Source of the DNA: Marchantia polymorpha subsp. ruderalis
Lineage: Eukaryota; Streptophyta; Marchantiopsida; Marchantiales; Marchantiaceae
Assembly (NCBI GenBank): GCA_037833965.1
Contig: AP031352.1
Coordinates: forward strand, 29,390,501-29,454,500
Reading direction: 5' to 3'
DNA length: 64,000 nt
Positions within the stretch are counted from its first letter, which is position 1. Each line of letters starts with the position of its first letter. The notes under the pieces were generated by a model. That model did not search any database. It saw nothing but the letters and a program-made list of their open reading frames with translations, and was not told where the DNA came from. Below are positions 19,655 through 31,322 of the stretch, piece after piece. The position numbers and the translations under genes were made by a program.

Positions 19655-22507
19655 ATGTCGACTGGGGCTGGCGGGAGCAACCTAAGTGCTAGAGCTGTCC
19701 GCAAGTTCCGACGAGATTCAGAGAAGGCCGTGGAAGAGACACGGCGTCAAACCAAGAAAACACCAAAAAGAGTACCTAAGCCTAGTTCGGCCGACATCCT
19801 TGGGGAACCTACCCCCGGCGACTCGGAACCAAACTTGGTGCTTACAGTTCTACTAGATATTCCTTGCACGGACCCGCCTAGTGAAGTAGAACCGACCGCC
19901 CGAGGACCGTCGACAGACACACTGATGGCGGACGGACAAGCCAATGTGCGGCTACCTCAGCCGATTACTAAACATTCCTACCCGAAGTACAAAGGGAGTG
20001 GGGATGACGACGATGCAGATTCATACATCAAGTTATTCGAGTCGGTGTCTATTGCCAATCGCGAGATCGCAGACGACGACCGACTAAGGATCTTTCCAAG
20101 CCTTCTGCGGAAGAAAGCGAGGAGTTGGTATAATCACGAGAGCATCGATCCGACTGGGTTGACAACATGGGCCCAGCTGAAGGAGAAGTTCCTTCGTCGC
20201 TTTCGCGAGCTCGGCTACGACAGCCGGGTTTTGACGAAGTTACGTAATTTGCAGCGAGAGAAGAAGGAGAGTCTGCGTGACTACACTGAGAGATTTATGG
20301 ACCTCCTCGACAGAATACCGAAAACAGGACCAGGGTCCCCTTTCTCGGTACAACAAGCTGTGGATTGGTACGTGACCGGTTTAACTCGGGAGATGGAGAC
20401 TTTTTGCCGACGCAGCAAGTGCGACACTATTGAGGATGTGATTGCATCGGCAGAAGCCTTCGAAACTTCCACTCTCAACCGCAGAGGGAGAGAGAGACGG
20501 GAGTCGAAGGAGCGCAAACCGAAGGGAGGGCGAAGACGGCGTAGAGGTACAACTCCGTCATCGGAGGAATCGTCTTCGGACGAGAACCGTTCTTCATCCG
20601 AAGAAGAGGAAACCTCATCGTCGGAGGAGGAGAAGAAGAGGAAGAAGCATGGGTCAGCGAAGAAAAAGGGCATCCGACGAGTGACTACGGACAGAGCGCC
20701 GGGAGATATAGCTTCGAAGATGGAGACCCTTGTGAAGGACTTCGCCGATCTCAAGGTTCAAGTGGTAGGCGGGCATGATCGCCGAAAATCACCCGGGAGA
20801 GTGCGAGCGAACTTATGGTGTACTACGTGCGGGGCGGTGGGACATGCAAACACCGAGTGCCTTACCACCCGGCCGTCATATCCAGTCAACGCAGTAGAGT
20901 GGGCGCAACCGTACTATGGAGAGCACCCTCAGTACTATGGAGAGCACCCTCAGTACTATGGAGAGGCTAGCGAAGAGACAGCCTACGCCGTCCAGTCGGT
21001 GCCTACCCCTCCTGCGGTTTCAGCAATGCAAGTTCCACGATATATTCCGGTGGATCGGGCCACTACGGTACCTGTGAGGCGGAGAGCACCTCCAGGGACG
21101 TTTGACCCACCGCCACCGCGAGCTTGTTATAATTGCGGGGAAGTTGGGCACTTCTCACCGCAGTGTCCCCATCCAAAAAGGCGAAACGATTATGCTCCGA
21201 CATGTAGCAATTGCAAGAAGGTCGGGCACACTGCGCCAGAGTGTGATCAGCCACCAGTCCCTCGGCCAGTGGTACGATTTGTGAACACTCCTGCCAAGGA
21301 GGACGTGCAAGTTAACCAGGTCGAAGTAGGTTCAGACGGGGATGGCGAAGACGAAGAATGGCCGGCTGAAGAGGTTATGTGCGCACGGGTCGAAACTCGT
21401 AGCTCCAAGAAATCCAAGAAGCAAGAGCGTGACACTCGCAAGCACGAACGGAGAACCGCCGACCGGACGGGAAAAGGAAAGGAGAAGACATCCAGCAAGT
21501 CCGACTCGCGACCTGCTCGGAAGTCTTCGACTACGCGGGAGGCACCAGCAGTGCGCCCCCAGGCAGCAGTCGAGGACGAGCCAGTGCGCCTACTGAAACG
21601 GGACTATGCTCCGGATATCCGCAACGAGGTAGCCAACCTGTTGCAGGAAGCGATCCGCACTCAAAAGGATCCACCGCGGCCAGACCTGACATCCTCCCTT
21701 GGGGCGAAGTTGGCAGCCACCGTGGAACCTCGCAGAGCGTCGCCGACCCCGGCGCCCCAACGCGCCCACTATGACTTGGTTGAAGATCTCGGGAGTCGAA
21801 AAGTGAACATTACGTTCAAGCAGCTCTTGGAGGACAATAAGACGTATCGGAGAATGTTGATGCTTTCGCTACGGCATCCGCGGAAGCCGCGCGCGTCCAC
21901 ATCCTCTCAAGTATATCAAGTGGAGAGCGAAGACCAAGGGCCACCCGAGATCGATGTGGAGATAGCCGGATGTTGTGTACGCAGAGTGCCAATCGACTCT
22001 GGATCAGGAGTCAACATAATGACGGAGGATACAGCGAGAGCCTTGGGGTTCAGTCAATACGAACCCTCGAAGCGTGTGTTGAGATTAGCGGATCAGACGC
22101 GGAGAATGCCTGCAGGTATGCTGCGCAATGTCAAGACAACCATCGGGGGTGCGGACTTTCGGTTGACGTATATCATCCTTCAACCGATGATGAAGCAGGG
22201 CTATGACGTTCTGCTCGGGCGACCATGGCTATATGGTGCACAAGTCAGATGTGACTGGCGAAGACATCGCCTTAAGTTTCCTCATCCTTCGGAACCGACC
22301 AAAACCATTACAGTGCCCTGGAATAGGGTCAGGCACGAAGGAGAGACCCCATCGACAAGTGCAGGTTACACATCGGGCGAGAACAGTGAGTCGACCGCGC
22401 GATCGGATTCCAGTGGTACCGAATCCGATTACTTCGTGGGATTCGTTGCCTGCTGTTCGGTGGAAGAAGAAGAAGAGACGGAAGCTATTCAGCCGGAAGA
22501 CGAATAG
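19655..22507 (+). CDS. gag-pro: Gag-protease polyprotein, Ty3/gypsy, copy 1 (950 aa)
   Basis: Structural capsid/nucleocapsid precursor plus aspartic protease. The capsid-like retrotransposon gag region is about residues 105-270 (WYNHES, LKEKFLRRFRELGY). A Ser/Glu/Lys-rich linker spans 280-340. Three CCHC zinc knuckles lie at C389-C402, C491-C504 and C517-C530. A YYGEHPQ repeat (21-bp DNA unit) lies at 420-436. The retropepsin active site is D781-S-G, and GYDVLLGRPW follows at about 849-858. The ORF ends in TAG at 22505-22507 in a readthrough context, and pol continues in the same frame. It differs from copy 2 at residue 480 (Pro here, Gln there). The protease sits upstream of the stop, so it is made with Gag in every round of translation. 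Confidence 0.93.
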   Translation: MSTGAGGSNLSARAVRKFRRDSEKAVEETRRQTKKTPKRVPKPSSADILGEPTPGDSEPNLVLTVLLDIPCTDPPSEVEPTARGPSTDTLMADGQANVRLPQPITKHSYPKYKGSGDDDDADSYIKLFESVSIANREIADDDRLRIFPSLLRKKARSWYNHESIDPTGLTTWAQLKEKFLRRFRELGYDSRVLTKLRNLQREKKESLRDYTERFMDLLDRIPKTGPGSPFSVQQAVDWYVTGLTREMETFCRRSKCDTIEDVIASAEAFETSTLNRRGRERRESKERKPKGGRRRRRGTTPSSEESSSDENRSSSEEEETSSSEEEKKRKKHGSAKKKGIRRVTTDRAPGDIASKMETLVKDFADLKVQVVGGHDRRKSPGRVRANLWCTTCGAVGHANTECLTTRPSYPVNAVEWAQPYYGEHPQYYGEHPQYYGEASEETAYAVQSVPTPPAVSAMQVPRYIPVDRATTVPVRRRAPPGTFDPPPPRACYNCGEVGHFSPQCPHPKRRNDYAPTCSNCKKVGHTAPECDQPPVPRPVVRFVNTPAKEDVQVNQVEVGSDGDGEDEEWPAEEVMCARVETRSSKKSKKQERDTRKHERRTADRTGKGKEKTSSKSDSRPARKSSTTREAPAVRPQAAVEDEPVRLLKRDYAPDIRNEVANLLQEAIRTQKDPPRPDLTSSLGAKLAATVEPRRASPTPAPQRAHYDLVEDLGSRKVNITFKQLLEDNKTYRRMLMLSLRHPRKPRASTSSQVYQVESEDQGPPEIDVEIAGCCVRRVPIDSGSGVNIMTEDTARALGFSQYEPSKRVLRLADQTRRMPAGMLRNVKTTIGGADFRLTYIILQPMMKQGYDVLLGRPWLYGAQVRCDWRRHRLKFPHPSEPTKTITVPWNRVRHEGETPSTSAGYTSGENSESTARSDSSGTESDYFVGFVACCSVEEEEETEAIQPEDE

Positions 22508-22513
22508 CAATTA
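22505..22513 (+). promoter_or_regulatory. Leaky stop signal UAG CAA UUA between protease and RT, copy 1
   Basis: The codon after TAG is CAA and the next TTA, which fits the CARYYA readthrough consensus known from tobacco mosaic virus replicase. The pol frame is the same frame as gag-pro and has no ATG near its start (only GTG at 22517), so readthrough is the simplest route to Pol. Confidence 0.75.
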
Positions 22514-25348
22514 ACTGTGGGACTGGGAAGGAGTGAGACGAGTCACACCGAGGGCATTGTCGACCCTAGTGACTGTCATGAAGTACAACTCAGTCCCGGC
22601 AAGTGCTTGAAGGTATCAAGCGCAGTGAGAGGAGACGAGCTAAGGAAAGTACAGGCGTTCCTTAGCCACTATGTCGACGTCTTCGCCTGGAAGATCGAGG
22701 ACATGAAGGGGATACCTGCACGGTATGGGGAGCACCGTATCGATTTACTGGACGACTCAGTACCCATACGACAGCGCCAGTATCGCCTCAACCCAAAGTA
22801 CTCCTTGCTAGTGAAAGAGGAGATAGATAAGTACTTGAGCGCTGGTATTATTTATCCTGTGCTCAGCAGTGAGTGGGTGTCGCCGATTGTTATCGTACCC
22901 AAGAAGTTGACGGGTAAGATACGAGTGTGTCAGGATTTCCGGAAGTTGAATGCGGCAACACGCAAGGATCATCACCCGTTACCATTCACGGATGCCATTC
23001 TAGACCATGTTGCCGGACATGAATGTTATAGCTTCCTGGATGGGTTCTCAGGTTACAATCAGGTGTCTATCCGTGAACAGGACAAGGATAAAACTACGTT
23101 CACAACCGACTAGGGAACTTACGCATACCACAAGATGCCCTTCGGTCTGTGCAACGCGCCTGCCACCTTTCAACGGATGATGACCAATATCTTTCAGGAA
23201 CAACTGAGGAAGTTCCTGGAGATATTCATAGATGACTTCTGTGTCTTTGGGAAGCGGTCTGAACACCTAAGTCACTTGAAGCAGACCTTCGATAAATGTA
23301 GAGAGAGCAGTTTATCGCTGCATCCCGAGAAGTGCTTTTTCTTCATGACTAGTGGGATCTTGTTGGGTCATCGGGTCTCGGCAGAAGGCATTGCGGTGGA
23401 CATCGAGAAGGTCAAGGTTATACTCGAGCTTGAGCCACCCACGAATCTAAGAGAGCTGCGAGCATTCCTGGGTCATGTGGGCTACTACCGAAGATTCATA
23501 CACATGTATGCAATACTGGCGGCGGACCTGACCAAGTTGTTGAAGAAGGACGAGCCTTATGCTTGGGGTGCGAACCAGCAGACAGCATTTGAAGCTCTGA
23601 AAGCGAAACTCACGACTGCTCCCGTACTAAGGAGTCCAGACTGGAATCGACCATTCCATGTTTACGTTGACACTTCGGCATTCGCCATCGGTGTAGTACT
23701 GAGTCAAAAGGATGACAACAAAAAGGACTACCCGATCTACTTCGCGAGCCGACAGCTGTCTCTAGCAGAGCGGAAGTACACCACGACGGAGAGAGAAGCG
23801 TTGGGGATGGTGTACTCCTGTAAAAAGTTCCGTCACTACCTAATCTGTTACGAGTTTGTGTTCCATGTGGACCACTACGCATTGCAACACCTAGTTAAGA
23901 AAGCCGACCTATCCGGTCGAATCGCCAGGTGGGTGTTATTACTACAAGAGTTCACCTACACAGTCCAGACCAGGAAAGGGGTGCACCACGAAAATGCGGA
24001 TTACTTGTCCCGATTATGGACACAGCCGACAGAGGAGGAATTGGTGGACGATTTTCCAGATGAAGAGTTATTTCAGTTGTCTGCAGGACATGAGTCCCGC
24101 TATGCCGACCTGTATCGATATCTGCTAACCCTCCAGTGCCCCGAGGGCATGGATTTGGAACAGCGAACTGTCTTTATTCATAAGGCAGGCCCGTATCAAC
24201 TCCAGCAGGGGGTTTTGTTCAAGAAGATGGCGGATGAGCGCTTATGCAGATGCCTGGAGGAATCAGAAGTACCAAGAATAGTGAGTGCGATGCACACAGA
24301 GGAGGCGGGTGGACACTATGCCACCAGGAACACGGTCACAAAGATCCTAAATGCGGGGTATTGGTGGCCGACCATGTTTAAGGATGTTCTCGATTACATC
24401 CGCAAGTGCGACAGTTGCCAGAGGACGGGGAGACCGACGCCTACAACACGATGGCCCCTGACTCCCATCATGCCTCTAGCACCTTTCGAAAAGTGGGGTA
24501 TTGACTTTGTAGGGCCGATACAACCAGTGACTAGAAGTACACGAAGGCGCTACATTCTGGTAGCAACGGACTACGCCACCAAAATGGTAGAGCCCAGGGC
24601 CACCAGAAGGGATGATGCTGCCACAGTGGCCGCATTCTTGTTTGAGTCGATCATCACACGCTACGGATGTCCCTTAGAGCTAGTGAGCGACCGGGGCACG
24701 CATTTTCTGAATCAGATCATCGAAGATCTGACACGGTACTTCCACATCAAGCACCGGAAGACTACTCCATACAATCCTAAGGCAAATGGACTGACGGAGA
24801 AGTCCAATGGACTGCTGTGTAAAATACTACTCAAGGTCACGGTGAATCACGCTCACGACTGGGATACGAAGCTAGCAGCCGCTCTATGGGCGTACCGCAC
24901 AGCTGAGAAGATCACGACCAAACAGACACCATACTTTCTGGTGTATGGGCAACACCCGATCCTCCCAATCGAATTTGAAGTACCCACACATCGAACGATG
25001 GAGTTGCAGAGGATGGGCGCAGAGGAGAGTCAGCTCTACAGGTTACAGGAGGTCACGCTGCTGGATGAAAGGAGAAGAGACGCCGAAGATCGCACCAGGA
25101 AAATCCAGCTCCGCCGAAAGGAAAGGTACGATAAAAAGATCAAACCGGTACTACTGCAGGCGGGTGATTTGGCATTGCTCTACGACAGCAGGCATGCCAG
25201 ATTCCCAGGCAAACTGCACCTAAGGTGGATGGGACCTTACAGGGTTGTCGAAGTCTTCCCGAATGGGTCCATCCAACTTGCGGACCTGGCCGGCGATTTG
25301 TTAGGCACCCGAGTGAACGGGTGGCGGTTGAAGAAATACCACATGTGA
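22508..25348 (+). pseudogene. pol: Pol (RT-RNase H-integrase), copy 1, with an in-frame stop in RT
   Basis: Same layout as copy 2 at 34176-37016, but TGG (Trp199 of the ORF counted from 22517) is TAG at 23111-23113. That stop is followed by GGAACT, not by a readthrough consensus, so it should end translation before the FIDD catalytic motif. The rest, 23114-25348, stays open through RNase H and integrase. A Tyr/His difference from copy 2 lies in the integrase zinc finger (GYWWP here, GHWWP there). With only a few differences from copy 2, this is a very recent inactivation. Confidence 0.9.
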
Positions 25349-25372
25349 GTGTTCGCGTGGGCGCTCACAATT

Positions 25373-25383
25373 GAGGAGGGGGG
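25373..25383 (+). promoter_or_regulatory. Polypurine tract, copy 1
   Basis: GAGGAGGGGGG sits two bases before the TG start of LTR2 at 25386, where plus-strand DNA synthesis of an LTR element is primed. It fixes the left boundary of the LTR. Confidence 0.8.
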
Positions 25384-26861
25384 CATGTGGTACCCCACTT
25401 TTGGCAATTTTGAGGAAATTAAAACATTTTTGGAAAACTGTACCCCGGCAGCATTGTAAATAGCCTTCGGTACATCAAAACAGAGTGAATCCGGAAGATC
25501 GCGGGGATTCTCGAGGGATCTTGTAGAATCTGGGATTTGGGGTGCAGTAGTAAGGTCAGGCACCACCCTCCCTGCGAGCTCCGCAGTTAGGATCTCTACG
25601 GCGCAAGGCGCAAAACCCGCCTTCGGAGGTTGCGTCCGCGGCTGTAGGGAAACCCTCGTAATTAGGTAACCCTCGGGCGCCTTGACCAAGTTTGGATCCC
25701 GTTGGAAAGAGCTCGACGCGCTGATTCCAACGAGCCCAAGAACGCTTGGAACGGACGAGGACTTAGGGAGTTATCGCTACTGGAAGAAACGGAGGCGGTC
25801 GCCCCCGGCGGAAGGATTTCGCCACCGGCGCGAATTCCGCCTGCGCGGAAGGGGGATTCAAGTTTTGTCCTATGCGCGGACGAAGGCGTTCGCCTGTGCA
25901 CAGGCGAAGTAGGGTTAGGGAAGGCGCGAAGTCCGCCTACGCACAGGCGTTCGCCTGTGCACAGGCACTTCGGCGTCGGCGGGAGATCCGCCTTGGGCCC
26001 TAGAAATGCGCCTTGTGAGGTAGAAAGTGTACGGCGCCTTCCGCGCCAGCGCAGCGCAGCGTACGTCGGAAGACCGCCAGAGTAATCCAATCGGTACGGA
26101 CCATGCGGACGGCACGGGTGGATGCGCTCTTGGACGGACGGAGTTGCGGCGGCGGAAGCGCCGACGGAGAGACAAGGAACGGACAGACTGGACGGAGACG
26201 GCTGACCACGGTCAACGCCTTCCGCGCCAGCGCAGCGCCGCGGACGGAATTCGCCTGCGCACAGGCGAACGCCTGTGCACAGGAGGATGTTCAGGTTCCG
26301 CGCCGGCGGAGAATCCGCCGAGGCCCCTGCCTGCGCACAGGCAGGAGTTGAATTTTTGTCCGACATGCGGACGCACGCGTCAAGGCAGAAGGAGATTGGC
26401 CGAGGGGCGGTACGAACAAGTGTACCGCGCAAGGCGGAAAACTCGCCTTCGGCGCTACGCCCCCATGTCCGGAGGGTGACACGCTGGCGGAGTTCAAATC
26501 CGCCAATTCGAGCGTGAGAGTTTAATCGACGACGGCGGAGCGTGAAGCCGCGCGTGAGAGCGAAGACCGTTCCAGCGTACAGCCGGCGCGGCCATCAAGT
26601 GAGACGTTCTTCACGACCAAGAGACGACCATGACCTTCGACCGGGCGGCGGAGAGCGTCCCATTCTTGAATTCGCGATTCCAATCTCTTGTGCGCGCTGC
26701 GCGCATCCATCTGCTGGCTGCGGACCATTCTCGTCGTCGTCGCACAGGAGATTTCTTGTTGATTGAGGGAGAAGTGAGTGCGCGTGATTTGGAATTGAGA
26801 GCGATTAGAGTTTGCCGAGAGAGAAAGAAACGCGGACAGTGCGGAAGTAGAATGAGCGGGC

Positions 26862-27722
26862 TGCAACCTCCGGGCTGACTCTCACTCAGGTCTACCTCTG
26901 ATGGCTTTGTGGTAGCGCATCATGGTTCTAGAAGACTAGGATTCATACTCTCACTCATGTCACAAACACCTTCTCTCACAAACTCTCATGTATCACTCCA
27001 ACTCACACACACAAACTCTCCTCACATCACCCTCTTCACATAAACGCAAACACACGTCGATACTCCAAGATACTCGAAAACTTCACTCCTTCATTATTGA
27101 AACAAGTCCTCACACATGACTCTCCAAACTTGCTTGAGAGGTGCTACTCTACCTCTCTATTTATACTACTTGAGAAGTTACCATAGTAACATGTGGTAAT
27201 TTCTCCTAACTTACTTTTACCTAGGTAAGTTTGACTAACCTTCTCTACGTGGCAACATGCCATTGGCCTACCTAAACCTTCTAGAAGCTTCCGGAATCCA
27301 AGGTTGAGGTGGCGACATGCCATTGGAAGCTTTTAAACTTCTACAAGCTTCCTAGCCACTAAGTCAACATTAGACTTAGTCTAGCCAATCATCTTTCATA
27401 CATTTAGTCAAACCAATCAAATCCAAGCTTCTAGTCAAATATCTAATCCCTTGGAATCTAGAACTTTTGTATAAGACAAAATAGAAGTGCTCACTCCTTG
27501 TAAAAGACAAAATAGAAGTGCTCACTCCATTCTTCTAGAACTCCGCTAATTACTCCGCCAACTATAGACATTGTAGCTAAACTTAGTCATGACTAGATAA
27601 ACTTAGTTATAACTAACTAGTTTAGTCATAACTAGCTAGTCTTAGCTATGCCTTGGCTAATCATCCTTATTCCCTTGACCACTTCTAAGACTTAGTACAT
27701 ATGTGCAACACCCGGTCTTACA
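26862..27722 (-). mobile_element. Foreign gypsy LTR (861 bp) inside LTR2
   Basis: On the minus strand it starts TGTAAGACCGGGTG and ends GGTTGCA. A TATAAATAG box lies at about 27158-27166 on the minus strand. A purine-rich stretch (GTCCGGGGGTAAA) directly precedes its start, in the place of a polypurine tract. It is the 3' LTR of an element unrelated to the host family. A 34-bp direct repeat (AGACAAAATAGAAGTGCTCA) lies near 27470-27530. Confidence 0.75.
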
Positions 27723-27978
27723 TTTACCCCCGGACCAAGATTTCACTACGCCCTCGGAGTGAAAGAATCTGATCTTCGATGGAATAACTTCAACTTGTCG
27801 TGGTTGACTCGATCGAAGTGACGTCCTCCTAACTCCTTGATGTCATAAGTGAAATTTCCCCACACCTTCTCAACTATGAAAGGTCCAAAATACTTAGGAA
27901 GAAACTTTTTCCTAGCTCTCTTGTATCTAATTGCATCAAAGAGCATCACCCAATCACCTTCCTTGAACGGCTTATGAA
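27723..27978 (-). pseudogene. C-terminal integrase fragment of a second gypsy element
   Basis: The minus frame 27949-27746 reads an integrase C-terminal domain (motifs KFLPKYFGPF and RHFDRVNHDKLK), a pattern seen at the end of plant gypsy Pol. Everything upstream in that element is missing; the right junction with the host LTR is at about 27979. The break removed both the rest of the element and 673 bp of host LTR, so a single deletion across the boundary explains it. Confidence 0.75.
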
Positions 27979-30262
27979 CGGGAAGTATGTGCGGGAGAAC
28001 GAGGTCGACACTGATGCGGAGGAGTCACCGACTTCTACCCCATCAAGACGGAGGGATGAAGGGAGACACACCCCTGCGGCGCGAGTGCCGCGGAAGCGGC
28101 GATGGAGGGAAGAGGCCGAAGAGGAGCAGCATCAAGAACTCTCTGCTCCCATTCGACCGCGGCCGCTGTGCGAGCCATACAGCCGGCCGAAGCAGAAGGC
28201 ACGCAGACTGGTGTTGCCAGCTGACAGTGCAGACACGGCGACGATTGCGACGGAGATAGGAAGTGCGTCGCCAGAGAGACGAGAGGAAGCGCGGACGACC
28301 GCAGGAGCGACGGGCCACGCTGCAACCTCGTCGGGAGAGAGGCCGCCTACGGGCCAAGGGCCTCCGGAGTTACCACGTGCGATGCGGACAGATGTTCCGT
28401 TTGCGCACAGGCGAACCTCCGCGGACGGACGAGCCTCCGCGGATCGGCGAACACAAGTGGACGTGGATCTACGCTTACGCGTGGGAAGGAGCAGTCCGCC
28501 TGTGCACAGGCGCTCGCCTGTGCACAGGTCGCCTGTGCACAGGTCACCTGTGCACAGAACACCTCCACACGTGCCGCCTGTGCACAGGCAAGAATCACCC
28601 CCGTTCCAACGTAGGAAGGGGAAGGAGCCGGCGGAAGAACCGCCTACGAGACACCGGCCCTCGGGGCCAGACCCTCCGGCGCACCACGCGCCGCAATTCG
28701 CGCCTTCGGCGCCAGGGCCTTCGAGCCGAGGGGATACGAGCAGAGAGCGTGCGGAGGCCGCACCATCGGCGGGAAGTACGCCGATAGATGCGCCTTCGGC
28801 GGTAGGGCCTATAGGCCAAGGAGCATCGGGCGTGCGGCCCCCGGCCATGTCGCCTTCGGCGATAGATGTCCGCGGCGCTACGCCTGCGGCGGACAAGGCG
28901 CCGGCACATGCGCCTGCGCACGGGCCGGACACAGCCCCCACGGACCGATCAAGGGAGCAGCAGACGGAGGAGCGGAGTGACTGTCCGCGGGACGACATCT
29001 CGATGCGCGATGCGCAATCCAACCCCGCGCAGCCACCCTCCGCTCGATCGCCTTCGGCGACGGACGACGGCGACAGAGAGAATGCGGTGGGCAATCAACC
29101 AGCGAGCGACGGGGATGCCGCTCGGATACATTCGCCTTCCGCCTTAGACATTTTGGCGACGAGCAGCGAGGCTGCAGCCGTGCCTTCGCAGGCAGCACAT
29201 GTCGAGGACGTGCAGCCCCACTCGGGGCAGTCGCCGACGCAATCAATGGCGACTGAAATTCTCCACTCGGATGATGAGGACGGAGGCTCCACGGAAGAAA
29301 TGTCAGGAGCAGAAGACACCGAGGAGGAGGAGGAGGAAATTGTTGGAGCGCCGGCGGCGGCGCTCTCTGAGCAGGTGATTCCGTTGCTGCGGTACTTGGA
29401 TCGCAAGGTCGATAAATACGCCGACCCACTCCAGCCGGGATCTTACATCGAGTTAGTGCGCAGGCGGACTCGCACTAAAGTCCACACCAGCAAGCTATTA
29501 GCTAGAGTGGACCAGGAGTTGAGGGACTTGAAGGAGAAGCATGAGTGCTTGTGGGGACAGTACAAGCTTAATCAGAAATTCTACAAGCACTCCGAGAAGA
29601 TGAAGGATGAGAAACTGGGCGAGCTCACCAAGGAGCAGGTGAAGGTCAAGGAAGCACTCAACTCTGAGCAGGCCGAGAATCGGATTTTGTCAGAGGAGCT
29701 CGTGCGACAGACGCGGTTGTTGGAACAATGTCAGCTCGCACGGCAGGCGGATGAAGAATTAATCCGCAGTTTACAGTCAGAGTGTGGCGAATTGAGGGCG
29801 CAACGTGCTGAAGCCGAATCGCAATTAGTGACCATTGAAGAGGATCGCAGGAAGGAGGCGGATCGCACGAAGGTGGAGACGGCGAGGCGAGTCGCCCACT
29901 GTCTCAAGGGCTACGCCCACTGGGAAGTGAAGGCGCAGGAGAAACTCACACTGCGTGAGTTTGAATTGCGCGCAGCCGGGTTGTTGTCAGGCGACAGTAG
30001 GAGTCGGCGGAAGGTAGCGAAGAAGCTCGAGGCCTTTCTGTCGAAGGCACAGGATACCATGTCCGCCCTCGAGGGGGAGGTGTCCGCGGCGTTGCAGCGG
30101 TTGGGACTGCGTAGTCGAGCGGAAGAGTGGCAGGGTAGGGAGTTAGTGCGCGGCAGTCGGCCGCGCAGGAGACGTAGTACAGGTTCCGCGGAGTGTAGTG
30201 TAGCGTGGTTCCGTGCAGGCGTGTAGCGTAGTGCAGTGTAGTGCTAGGTAGGACTTAGAAGG

Positions 30263-30291
30263 TATAAAATAGTTCCAGGCGTTTTGCCTGG
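30263..30291 (+). promoter_or_regulatory. LTR2 TATA box and hairpin
   Basis: Identical in sequence to the LTR1 block at 18595-18623. It would drive copy 2. Confidence 0.6.
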
Positions 30292-31236
30292 GGTTCTTTC
30301 CCATCAGAAGTGCAGATCAGGAACCCATTTCCTTTGCGTGTTTGTGTCCTTGAGTTCTGTCACCACGCACGAGGAGTTACAACTTAGCGTTCCGCATTTT
30401 GTAGCTGAAGGCCTTCGGCCGAATGTTCAGAGCTAGTACATTGGTTAGAGACTTGAGTAGTTCGGATCTGCACCTGCGGGTGACTGCCGATGCTCAGAGC
30501 CAGTGACTAGTTAGATACTTGAACAGTTTCGCCCCTACACCTTCGAGTGTTTCTTTCTGATTGTACTCCTTGGGATTTTTCCCCTGAATGCCAAAGTGAA
30601 GTTTTGCTACTTCGTGTAAGCCTTGGTTGTAAATTCAGGTTACGCTGCAGCAGGTGCCTTGAGGGTAACCCCTGTAGTATTTCTGGGAATGACAAGTGCC
30701 TGAGAATTCAAACTCTTCAATAGACTGTTGTTGTGTTACTGGAATGTTTCACAGTGAGTCCTTCAGTGCGGACCTGTGTTCTCTGCGCGTTTTGTGAGTT
30801 GAGAGTGTTGTTCACCGCGTAGGAGTGACTTCGATCCGAAGTAGGCAGTCCAAACCGGGTTTCCTACACTAGCAGCAAGCTAGTGGAAGTGTTGTAAAAG
30901 CCGGAGTTGGAAGTCACTGCCCGCAGCTTTGCCGAGTGTACTCTTGAGAGACTTTCCCCCTGAAATCTTGAAGTAGAGGTCCTAACGGATCTCTGGGTTG
31001 TATTTCTGTAGTTTCAGGTGTGTGTGTGTGTGTGTGTGTTACGCTGCACTGTGCGACCTCCGAGTGCGCTCCGAGTGGACACTTGCAGTATTTCTGGGAG
31101 TGACAGTCGCCTGAGAATTCAAACTCATCAATAGTCTGTTAAACGTGACACTTTGTACCCTGTGTGTTCCTCTGTCCCTGTGGGTTCGACCTTTCTACCA
31201 CTATATTGCAGTTTTAGCCTTTAGTGGGTTATTACA

Positions 31237-31322
31237 TAAGAAGCCGACAACTTCTTTTTGGCGCCGCTGCCGGGGACAGTTGCGTCAACACCGGGGTTTT
31301 TACGAGCAGCCATGCTCGGTGA
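31237..31322 (+). promoter_or_regulatory. Leader with primer binding site, copy 2
   Basis: The PBS is at 31259-31276, identical to copy 1. Confidence 0.8.

Larger units (their letters stand above)
26630..30226 (+). pseudogene. U3 ORF of LTR2, split by a foreign insertion; 3' part has a new ATG
   Basis: The original start survives at 26630 but reads into the insert and stops at 26878 (82 aa). The 3' part reopens at 27974 and runs to 30226 (750 aa). Its first codons ATG AAC come from the inserted DNA and are in frame with the Pro/Arg-rich middle, acidic run and coiled coil. The globular N-terminal domain is lost. The shortened frame has no other stop, so a 750-aa protein is possible on paper. 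Confidence 0.75.
25386..31236 (+). mobile_element. LTR2, 5851 bp, shared by both tandem units
   Basis: It has the same ends as LTR1. It is 3' LTR for copy 1 and 5' LTR for copy 2. Relative to LTR1, 673 bp (15638-16310) are replaced by 1117 bp of a different gypsy element (26862-27978), which accounts exactly for the 444-bp difference. It is mosaic: near 25690 it shares TTTGGATCCC with LTR1 where LTR3 has TTAGGGTCCC, while beyond about 26460 it agrees with LTR3 at sites where LTR1 differs. Confidence 0.9.

Noticed and set aside
22517..23113. Separate pol gene starting at GTG 22517
   Set aside because: Nuclear eukaryotic translation rarely starts at GTG, and the frame is continuous with gag-pro across the UAG. 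Readthrough is the better reading.
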